DNA of 64,000 nucleotides from Enterobacter cloacae (lineage in GTDB: Bacteria; Pseudomonadota; Gammaproteobacteria; Enterobacterales; Enterobacteriaceae). The notes beneath the pieces are model-generated. The model searched no databases, was not told the DNA's origin, and saw only the letters and a program-made list of their open reading frames with translations. This document shows positions 53,352 through 60,735 of the stretch, in pieces (position 1 is the stretch's first letter; each line of letters starts with the position of its first letter). The translations under genes and the position numbers were made by a program. The stretch spans positions 208,101 through 272,100 of the forward strand of contig AP022134.1 in assembly GCA_014169315.1 (NCBI GenBank), given 5' to 3'.

Positions 53352-53853
53352 ATGCACCTGAAGAAAGTGGGCTTTCAGATGGTATAGAGGTATCGCTTCC
53401 CTCATTTTCAATCTTCACACCAAAGCAGGCATGTTCCTTTTGTACAAGGAAGGTTTCTTTTACAGAAACAGAATCCTGCTTTGAATTATCTAATTGTAGA
53501 GGTGTTAAATACTCCTTAAACTTTTGATCTAAGACATTCTCTAGCAATACATTAATAGGAGGCTTAGGTTCAGTATCTATAGTATTTCCATCATTCAGAA
53601 ACCTATTAAGATCTGCAAGTGTTAATCTTTCGTTTAAACCATTTATAAAATTTGCCAAGTCAGGAAATAAATTATTTAATACCAACCCGGTACTAATAGC
53701 CGACCTAATTAAATCCAGTTGGTCACCCCTATGACAAAGTTCTGTTTTTTTCAAGAAACTATAAACATAGGGTGCTTTTCTTTCGGATATCCAGAAAGAC
53801 CGGATCTGAATCCGGTCGTTATCTGCCTTATTTGAGATAGGGTATTTAGCCAT
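53341..53853 (-). pseudogene. ParR/StbB-position DNA-binding protein, truncated by IS903-like insertion
   Basis: 170 codons remain, the last three (Trp-Leu-Cys) coded by the IS. The N-terminal 60 residues (SFWISERKAPYVYSFLKKTELCHRGDQLDLI) could form a ribbon-helix-helix as in ParR. It lies 11 bp after the ParM-like gene, the usual place of parR/stbB. Loss of the Lys-rich C-terminal 45 residues could block ParM contact or DNA binding, and so weaken this segregation system. Confidence 0.75.
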
Positions 53854-53864
53854 GTTCTAGCTCA

Positions 53865-54902
53865 TTATTCTGAATAAATAGTATCAGCAATTGCCAAAGA
53901 TAATGCGAACTGCGGATTGTCTACCATGATAACTTTAGCCGTTTCAAAATGTTTACGAATAGCTGTTTCGATGAGATATGAACCTCCCCCAACAAGGAAA
54001 ACATTATGAGGCCTCTCTTCGACTTGTGTAACCGCTCTGATTACTTTACTTTGCAACTTCTGTACCGCAGAGTTTACCGCATCAAAAACACCGTCACGCT
54101 TGTCCTCTGCAACCTTCAAAGCTGATTTATCATGACGATTATCAACAAGATGATGAATGTAAGCATTACTCGTATTCAGTTTCTCAGATTCAAGATACCT
54201 GCTGATCTCATCGTAAACAATAGAACAACCAATACGGTCAAAACCTTTTACTTTCGAAATCTGTTCTAATTGCCCAGTAATACTTGCAACATCAAGAGTA
54301 GTACCACCAAGATCAATTACCAAACTTGATTCAAATGAAGCAATATCCTCAATTTCATCTGCCCGGGTCACAGCTGGTAAAGATTCAGGGAAAACAGTCA
54401 CAGACAAAACGTTAAAAGAATAGCGTTTACCGTCAAGATAACGCTCTACTGGTTTCATCAGATTATCTTTTTTTCTCTGAATATTTTCAATATTCGTTTC
54501 CCCTAAAGCAGTATAGAACTGGCTAAGTGGTAAAGTAACAAAGAGGTGAACATCCTGAGGAACTAAACCAGAAGCATGAAGTGCATGGTGAACATTTAAC
54601 CGGCTAATTTCATCGTATTGGTGAGATACATCAGTCGATTCCAGTGAGTTACTAGATTCGCTGTGATGCGAAAACCTTTCCAGCCCATCAATAAGATAGT
54701 TAAAAGGATTGAGACCCTCATGGCGAACACGGAAATCTGGAACAAAACTATTTTGTGTAAGCAAGGGAACTAATTCGTTTCTTTCATTAAGACAAACCAG
54801 TTTTGCAGCTTTACTTCCATCATCGACAACGATTTTTAAAGCTTCAGTGATATCCTGCACTGATGGTGAAACAGGACTTTCAGATTTTAATAGTTCAGCC
54901 AT
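53865..54902 (-). CDS. parM: Actin-like plasmid segregation ATPase, ParM/StbA family
   Basis: 345 residues with actin-fold motifs: phosphate 1 VVDDGSKAAKL (residues 27-37), phosphate 2 VIDLGGTTLDVA (around 195), adenosine loop VFLVGGGSYLI (around 300). ParM filaments push plasmids to cell poles when capped by ParR bound to a centromere. The centromere should lie just upstream (54903-55100), where short ATTAA-type repeats occur. Downstream ParR is interrupted. Confidence 0.9.
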   Translation of the reverse strand: MAELLKSESPVSPSVQDITEALKIVVDDGSKAAKLVCLNERNELVPLLTQNSFVPDFRVRHEGLNPFNYLIDGLERFSHHSESSNSLESTDVSHQYDEISRLNVHHALHASGLVPQDVHLFVTLPLSQFYTALGETNIENIQRKKDNLMKPVERYLDGKRYSFNVLSVTVFPESLPAVTRADEIEDIASFESSLVIDLGGTTLDVASITGQLEQISKVKGFDRIGCSIVYDEISRYLESEKLNTSNAYIHHLVDNRHDKSALKVAEDKRDGVFDAVNSAVQKLQSKVIRAVTQVEERPHNVFLVGGGSYLIETAIRKHFETAKVIMVDNPQFALSLAIADTIYSE

Positions 54903-55265
54903 AAAAACTCTCTTTTATTAATAGGACCATATTAGATATTAACTTTATACATTAATGGTGACCTATTATCAACATTAACACTATTAAAAAAATACGTAAG
55001 TCTATGTTATTTCAGCATCCTTCCATTTTAAATACCTTACCGTTAAATTTCCTGTATTCATGTATTAACCATGTTTATAAAGGAGCCAATTATAATCAGA
55101 AAGTTACTTTGCATCCTAAGTATGAACTGTTTGAGAGCCAGGACTGGGGCCTTTACCTGTAAGTAACAAAGGTCCTTAGGCTTAGAATCCAAAATGACGC
55201 CTTTTTGTAAAAAAATCATAGTTCGAAATACCGTATCATCGATGTAAACATACGTAGAGGAATTT
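54903..55265. promoter_or_regulatory. Divergent promoter region and possible parC-type centromere
   Basis: Very AT-rich, with repeated ATTAA words (about 54916, 54935, 54949, 54973, 54984) in the first 90 bp upstream of parM, which could be ParR sites. An AAAGTNACTTT palindrome is at 55100-55110. The promoter of the plus-strand unit at 55266 is further right. No gene. Confidence 0.4.
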
Positions 55266-56213
55266 ATGGCAGCTGAGCACGTCCAAACTATAGACCTTAC
55301 AAACTTCTCCGGAAGGATTTTCTTTCTGGCAGATCCTCATGGACATTACTCTGCGCTGTGCAACTTGATCCAATCAGTTACAAAGCCAGAAGAAGAGATA
55401 GTAATTTTCTCTACTGGAAATTTGTTTGACTATGGGCCGGAACCCATAGAATTGATGAAGGCGATAAACAGTGGCTTTTTCGATGGACGTTTTGTGAGGC
55501 ATTTCTCAGCTGCCGGAGCCGGAGAAGAAATGTTAAAAAAATTGTTACCATTAAACAAAGACCGGAGAACATTTTACCCCAGCACATACCTCAATGAGAG
55601 ATGGTGTGTAATGGGCGGAAAGTGGCATAAAGCTGTGAATCGTTACTATTTAGAGGAAGAGGTAAAAAAACTTCTTAATACCCAGCTTGGTACGATGATG
55701 CAGATTTTACTAAAAGGCGATATAAAAATTGGGGTTTGCCCTTCTGATTACGCCCCTATCCGCACATCATTCACTGATACTTATAATGCGCTTCAAGCAT
55801 TCAACTATGCCAATGTGAATATTTTTCAGAGCCAGTTTCTATTCGGTATGGACCATGCCGTAATACCAATGATGATAAATGACGTCAACCTTATGGTCCT
55901 AGGTAGGAATCCTGTAAACAGCATTCGAAAAGCCCATGGTCGTACTCAAAACAATCTTCCAGTACTGATCGGTAATTGTTTGCATATAAATACTGGATCA
56001 CTCTATATGTCAAAATTAGAAGACCAGGTAATAGTTGCTCCGGGTATACCGCAAACTGACTCACCAGCACTTACATTAGTAGAAATAATCATGAAGAACA
56101 ATCCAGTTTTATTGTGTCATCAGCTAATACAAACAACAAACAAGTTTTATTCACTTAAAACCTATCCTTTAGAACTCGATTCGATTGAAAACAACATTGA
56201 GGTAACAAGATGA
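55266..56213 (+). CDS. Degenerate calcineurin-like phosphatase protein, 315 residues
   Basis: Residues 15-35 resemble the PPP/calcineurin start (FFLADPHGHYSALCNLI: Asp-x-His-Gly kept), and 48-58 resemble the second motif (STGNLFDYGPEPIELM in place of GDxVDRGP: Asp replaced by Asn). The GNHE motif is not recognisable (GAGEEM instead). Likely inactive or with altered metal use. First gene of a four-gene overlapping unit whose next members are exported. GAGGAA precedes the ATG. Confidence 0.65.
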   Translation: MAAEHVQTIDLTNFSGRIFFLADPHGHYSALCNLIQSVTKPEEEIVIFSTGNLFDYGPEPIELMKAINSGFFDGRFVRHFSAAGAGEEMLKKLLPLNKDRRTFYPSTYLNERWCVMGGKWHKAVNRYYLEEEVKKLLNTQLGTMMQILLKGDIKIGVCPSDYAPIRTSFTDTYNALQAFNYANVNIFQSQFLFGMDHAVIPMMINDVNLMVLGRNPVNSIRKAHGRTQNNLPVLIGNCLHINTGSLYMSKLEDQVIVAPGIPQTDSPALTLVEIIMKNNPVLLCHQLIQTTNKFYSLKTYPLELDSIENNIEVTR

Positions 56214-57046
56214 AGATAAATTGGAAGATTATCTCAATTTCAACATTACTTTTGCATCTTCACGCAGCAGCTGCACCACATCAAGAGAAAGAGCATAGAA
56301 AAGATGCTTTTTCTTCTGCCGCACAGAAAAGTGATTCACTTATATCTGCTAAAGCGGAGCTTATAAACGGAAGGTGGTTTATAAATGGTAAATATAGGCC
56401 TGTTCTAAAGACCAGCATGACCAAAACCAATTTCTTAGAAATCATGAATGTTTCAAATAAAGAATCACTTTTTATTGTGATACCAAAACTTGAGTATAAT
56501 ATCATTGCCAAAAATAAAATCTTACTAAATGAAAAAATTGCATTAAGCGAAGGCACATCCGGAAAAAGCATTGTTTGGGTCGAGCCAAAATCAAGTCTAA
56601 CTATATCGTTTATAAATGACCTTGCTAATACGCCCCTTCAGGCTATCGTTTCGATCACAAGAAACAACAAAGATATAATTGCCATCTTTGGACCGGATCA
56701 GGGTAAAGGGTTTACTCTTCCCGGAAATACGTCTAATGATCAAGTGTCCGTTCCTGACTATTCTGACCTAAATATAAAAAAACTTAACATACCTCAAAGT
56801 GTTGGTAATCCAGTAACCATCAATCCTAAAGAGAAGAATTACCTCTTAGTTGGACAAGGAAAATATGAAATCTTATCTCTTCCTAAATATCAACATTTAG
56901 TATTTTCTGAACCCGTTTATATTGAGAAAAGAAAAAATATCCTCGGTGGTTATGGTTATTGGACGAAAGAAACAATTCTCTACCCCGGTGAATCATTATC
57001 TTTTATAACGAGCGCCAAAAACAATCTAAGGAAGCGGGATGATTAA
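56210..57046 (+). CDS. Exported protein of unknown function, 278 residues
   Basis: Signal peptide (IISISTLLLHLHAAAA, cleavage near residue 22) and a beta-rich Asn/Ser/Lys domain with Ig-like or chaperone-like strand spacing. No Cys and no anchor. ATG overlaps the upstream stop by 4 bp; end overlaps the next ORF by 8 bp. Function unknown. Its partners are a lipoprotein and a PEGA-like protein, suggesting an envelope complex. Confidence 0.65.
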   Translation: MKINWKIISISTLLLHLHAAAAPHQEKEHRKDAFSSAAQKSDSLISAKAELINGRWFINGKYRPVLKTSMTKTNFLEIMNVSNKESLFIVIPKLEYNIIAKNKILLNEKIALSEGTSGKSIVWVEPKSSLTISFINDLANTPLQAIVSITRNNKDIIAIFGPDQGKGFTLPGNTSNDQVSVPDYSDLNIKKLNIPQSVGNPVTINPKEKNYLLVGQGKYEILSLPKYQHLVFSEPVYIEKRKNILGGYGYWTKETILYPGESLSFITSAKNNLRKRDD

Positions 57047-57560
57047 AGTTATCACACTTTTATTGTTTGCATTACTGACTGGTTGTCAGTCAGTAGAAAG
57101 TAAAATCGAAGAACTCCCGACAGTTGGTTTTGACCCTATTCTATACAATAAAAGTGAGGCCTTTACTGACGGAAAAGTTACTTTACGTGTCGAAAGTTCA
57201 GGAACTGATGTTTGGCTTGTCGCCAAGAATGGAACCAGAAGTTTTATTGAGCTTTCAGGCCTAACGCTAGGTGGTAGTCGTTGTGCTTACAATGCCCGTA
57301 GTAAGCAACTTTTGCCCCCAGGCAGCGTAAGCACATTCGTAGTTCCTACGGTTGGAATGCTTGGACTTTGCTTCAACAATGAAGATCAACTTATGTTTAT
57401 TAACCGTGCTTTTAGCAGAATCTCTCCCAAAGCAAAAGGAAAAGATTCGCTTTCGCTTTTATTTTCTGTTAGTTACGATTTTCCCGGAAAAGCGGACCTA
57501 ATTACTAACCACGATTTTCAAGAGTTATATCTTTTATTTTTGAATGAGGATAATCTATGA
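57039..57560 (+). CDS. Lipoprotein, 173 residues
   Basis: Lipobox LLTGC (Cys 16) after a short hydrophobic stretch. Beta-rich domain (GKVTLRVESSGTDVWLVAKNG) with a Cys pair (SRCAYN, LGLCFN). An AAAGTNACTTT site (57174) codes Lys-Val-Thr-Leu. Overlaps both neighbours by a few bases, so it is tightly coupled. Function unknown. Confidence 0.7.
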   Translation: MIKVITLLLFALLTGCQSVESKIEELPTVGFDPILYNKSEAFTDGKVTLRVESSGTDVWLVAKNGTRSFIELSGLTLGGSRCAYNARSKQLLPPGSVSTFVVPTVGMLGLCFNNEDQLMFINRAFSRISPKAKGKDSLSLLFSVSYDFPGKADLITNHDFQELYLLFLNEDNL

Positions 57561-57946
57561 AACAAACATTAATTGTTATTTTAATATGTTTTTGTCACAC
57601 GGCTTTAGCATATCCATACCGTATCTATACTGTCCCGGAAGGGGCATTAGTAAAAAACATACTAACTAATGAATATCTAGGAAAAACCCCTGTGGTTGTG
57701 GACGTGAGCAATACCGAAGCTGGTTTTACTTTTGGGATTTCATTATTTAGACATGAAAATGTTGCTATAAAGATTTTTACAGTAATGCCTTCAGCAGAAA
57801 ATAATTTTGCTGTTTCTGGACCTGACGTTGCAACTATGTCATTGCCGGGAAAAGCACCTTTAAACGTAGTAAATGATGGGAATGGCGCTTCTGTTCATAT
57901 AGAACTAAGACCTTATATGTCTGAACCTGCGCACACCCCATATTAA
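57557..57946 (+). CDS. Exported PEGA-like protein, 129 residues
   Basis: Signal peptide (LIVILICFCHTALA, residues 4-18). The segment VPEGALVKNILTNEYLGKTP with VVVDVS resembles a PEGA repeat, an envelope beta domain. Last gene of the 55.3-57.9 kb unit. Function unknown. Confidence 0.65.
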   Translation: MKQTLIVILICFCHTALAYPYRIYTVPEGALVKNILTNEYLGKTPVVVDVSNTEAGFTFGISLFRHENVAIKIFTVMPSAENNFAVSGPDVATMSLPGKAPLNVVNDGNGASVHIELRPYMSEPAHTPY

Positions 57947-57977
57947 TATAACAAGAAATTAAAAATATAAATCATAT

Positions 57978-58002
57978 GAACTGCATCATAAAGATGCAGT
58001 TC
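57978..58002. terminator. Bidirectional terminator between the PEGA-like gene and parB
   Basis: GAACTGCATC/GATGCAGTTC with a 5-base loop, AT-rich flanks on both sides; it ends two converging units. Confidence 0.75.
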
Positions 58003-58007
58003 AATAT

Positions 58008-59012
58008 TTATTCTGATACTTTTAATTTTTCTTTTATGAACTCCTCTAGTTCCTTAATAAAACCCGCATTTATCCTATTGAATTCAAAGCGAATTTTTCT
58101 ACCAGTATTGTTTTTACTGATTCTTGCATACTTATCTTTGTTATCAAAAGTAATAAGATCACTTGTTTCCCATTTTGTGGAATAAGTTTTTTCACAAACA
58201 CTTTCCACAGATTGTGTGATTTTTTCCATTACAACTTTTTGAGCAACCTGGAGATCTCCAATGTCTAAATCTTTTGTTTCCTCTTTAACATTATCTATTA
58301 CTTCATCTAAAGGAAATAGATTTTTTTGCACATATTTCTGTAAACGAGACAAGCGACTATAATAGGAGTTCGGGATTCCTTCATAATCCGGGAATAAAGA
58401 GATCAATGTTTCGTCAATACGGGCCGCCTGGATTCTTTTGGCTACCGATACATGACTAATCCCAAGATATGCTGCGAGTTCTTCATTAGTAGAAAATCCT
58501 TTTTCTTCCATTTTTTTGATAAATTGAAACCCAACTTCTCTATATGAAAATTTTCGAGATGTTTGTGCTGCGGATATAATTGAATTTATATCATCTTCGG
58601 TTAGTTCATCCGGAAGAACCCACAGGGGGAGATCCTTTTCTGCCTTTATACAGCAGAAACGTCTGCGACTTCCTTCTATTAATAAATAAACCCCATCTCT
58701 TTTTACAGCGATCCCTTCGGTATCGACCCCTCTTTCTTCAATCTGCTTAAGAATATCTCTAACAGAATAATCTGTAAGGGCTTCTTGATTTCGTGGGTTC
58801 GCTGGATGGACTAAGGTCTCCTTCTCCACTCTCTGGGCTGGAACAATCACATGTTCCGCTTCAAGTCTCCGGCCCTTATGAAGAGTGAATAACTTTTTTA
58901 TGCGAGGTGCTGTTTTCAAACCCGCAAGACCTGAACGGTGACCGACTTCTGTCCGCTTTGGTGCGTTTAAATATCGAGATTTATCATTCCCGATATGTTG
59001 CTCATCGCTCAT
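58008..59012 (-). CDS. parB: ParB-family partition protein
   Basis: 334 residues. ParB N-terminal motif with arginines (LIEGSRRRFCC, around residue 113-123), then the helix-turn-helix LAAYLGISHVSVAKRIQAA (around 177-195), then a C-terminal dimer region. SopB/P1 ParB-like layout. Its ATG overlaps the parA stop by 4 bp. Binds a centromere, for which the array at 60.7-63.7 kb is the best candidate. Confidence 0.9.
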   Translation of the reverse strand: MSDEQHIGNDKSRYLNAPKRTEVGHRSGLAGLKTAPRIKKLFTLHKGRRLEAEHVIVPAQRVEKETLVHPANPRNQEALTDYSVRDILKQIEERGVDTEGIAVKRDGVYLLIEGSRRRFCCIKAEKDLPLWVLPDELTEDDINSIISAAQTSRKFSYREVGFQFIKKMEEKGFSTNEELAAYLGISHVSVAKRIQAARIDETLISLFPDYEGIPNSYYSRLSRLQKYVQKNLFPLDEVIDNVKEETKDLDIGDLQVAQKVVMEKITQSVESVCEKTYSTKWETSDLITFDNKDKYARISKNNTGRKIRFEFNRINAGFIKELEEFIKEKLKVSE

Positions 59013-60262
59013 GCGTTAACTCCTTGCTTAGCTGAAAAACTTTTTATTTCATTTATAAATTGCTGATATACCTGTAATACAGATTCTTCTGCGACATCAA
59101 GCTGCTTTGCGGAACAAAGTTCCTCTGATTTTTTGATATCAAGCACTGTACGCCCTTTGGAAGCAGCTGCCTTAAATGCTTCAGAATTTTTTATGTTAGC
59201 GGACATCAAAAGGTCCTGAACAGTTCTGATTAATTTATCCAAAACTATTCTTTCATATGGACTTTTGTCATCTACATTGACAGCAAGAACTTTGAACCAT
59301 TTTAAATTGTCGCCCTTACTTGGTGATTGTTTAAACCTTTCACTTATTGTAAGCATGAAGTCTGTAGTAGAGGCGTAATCATATTCACGTGGTGACACTG
59401 CGACAAGAATCCCATCGGCCGCTTCGTCAGCAGCCCAGATCAAAGGTGAATCTTCAGGTGGAGTGTCTATAATAATCAAATCATAGTTCTGCTTCAGTAC
59501 CGGTAAGATAACTTCCTTGAAACGTAGTAACAAAGACGTACGTTCTTCTCTAGAACATTGCCAGTATTTATCTTTAAAACGAGCATCTGTCGGAAAAGCC
59601 GTTATTACGTCCAAGTTTGGCAGATGCGTTGAAAAAGGCATATTAGTGATGATTTCTTCTTCAGAGAATCCTGAATCTAAATATTTTTTATACTCAGAAT
59701 TTTCTTCATAAATTCCAAGGATTGCATCAATTGCTGTAAGGAAGACATCATCTTCTGAGACACTTTGAATCATGCTGCTTCCAATCGAACCTTGTGGGTC
59801 CCATTCGATCATTAATACACGTGCATTGAGTTGTAGATCTAAAGCAGCTGCTACTGCTAAAGCTACAGATGTAGTGCTTTTCCCTGTACCGCCTTTATGA
59901 TTCTGAGTAACAATAGCTCTGCTAAAGTAATGATCGCGGTACTTGGGATAACCCAGGGCATCCATTATTTTTTGAACATCCCAGCGGGTGTAAAGATGAT
60001 TTTTGTTTTGATAAATAGGTGCACCAACAAGTTCTTTTTCTTCTAAGTCCGAAAGTATTTTATTGAACGTTACTCGTGACTTCCCAAAAAAATCAGAGAG
60101 ATTTTTTTTATTCAAACAGTGGTTATAGATCAGTCTATCAACACCATCAACACTATCATCAGAAACAGATACTCTTGATGAAGCCATCAGAGATTCCTTT
60201 AGAGAAATCTGCTCGCTTTTCATGCGCTGACCAACGAGGGCGATCTTTTCAAGTAAATTCAT
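59009..60262 (-). CDS. parA: Type Ia ParA partition ATPase
   Basis: 417 residues. N-terminal helix-turn-helix region (LSDFFGKSRVTFNKIL, around 54-69) for autoregulation; deviant Walker A HKGGTGKSTTSVALA (around 125); Walker A' IIIDTPPEDSPLIWA. This is the long type Ia form. Transcription would be repressed at the operators just upstream. Works with ParB. Confidence 0.93.
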   Translation of the reverse strand: MNLLEKIALVGQRMKSEQISLKESLMASSRVSVSDDSVDGVDRLIYNHCLNKKNLSDFFGKSRVTFNKILSDLEEKELVGAPIYQNKNHLYTRWDVQKIMDALGYPKYRDHYFSRAIVTQNHKGGTGKSTTSVALAVAAALDLQLNARVLMIEWDPQGSIGSSMIQSVSEDDVFLTAIDAILGIYEENSEYKKYLDSGFSEEEIITNMPFSTHLPNLDVITAFPTDARFKDKYWQCSREERTSLLLRFKEVILPVLKQNYDLIIIDTPPEDSPLIWAADEAADGILVAVSPREYDYASTTDFMLTISERFKQSPSKGDNLKWFKVLAVNVDDKSPYERIVLDKLIRTVQDLLMSANIKNSEAFKAAASKGRTVLDIKKSEELCSAKQLDVAEESVLQVYQQFINEIKSFSAKQGVNA

Positions 60263-60735
60263 GGTTATGACCTTTTTGCACTGAAAACCGACTTTTACGC
60301 ATATATGTAAACTTTACGTATAATGCGTCCATTTCCTTGTTATGCGTACAATTCTATCCTTAGTTTCAATCTTAAGCTAATGTTTGTTTACTTTTTTATG
60401 ATTTTTTGTGAGCTTAACTTGCAGATGTGAGCTCAGACTCTCTAGTCCATACCTAATGCACAACCTGTTTAAACCACGATTCTTGTCTCCTTCTCTACGC
60501 TTTGAAGTTAAGAGCTCCATTAATGAATCTTCACGCCTACCCTATTTCTTGCTTAGACCCTAAAATCTATCTCACCGGTGTGCTGATATACGTTTCCTAA
60601 CTGTGAACCGTTGTCGTCAGTCCAGTCTAAAGATATGAGGTGTTAATCTCTTGAGGAGGCACACTACGAATTATGGGAGCAGAGTTAGCAACCTCACCCC
60701 GAAATGAAACCCAACTTAAGGAGGCAACCCCAGTG
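60263..60735 (-). promoter_or_regulatory. parA promoter/operator and leader to the repeat array
   Basis: Short repeats of the form ATGCGT/ACGCAT cluster at about 60295-60350 (TTACGCATATATGTAA, ATAATGCGTCC, TTATGCGTACA), and one more occurs at about 63907 (TTAATGCGTACA) beyond the array. They are candidate ParA operators. No gene in this interval. Confidence 0.55.

Larger units (their letters stand above)
77..57184. repeat. Dispersed palindrome family AAAGTNACTTT, 18 copies
   Basis: Exact matches start at 77, 6181, 11854, 11981, 22478, 26048, 29793, 36233, 36912, 42233, 43435, 45799, 46982, 49226, 50875, 51069, 55100 and 57174 (each 11 bp). The centre base is A or T in 16 and C in two (49226, 50875). 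Seven lie between genes; most others are inside genes, where they read as Lys-Val-Thr, Ser-Asn-Phe or Lys-Leu-Leu, so all three frames are used. The span given here is only the outer range. The expected count for ten fixed bases in 64 kb is well below one. None lies in 12.0-22.4 kb or after 57.2 kb. Confidence 0.85.
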
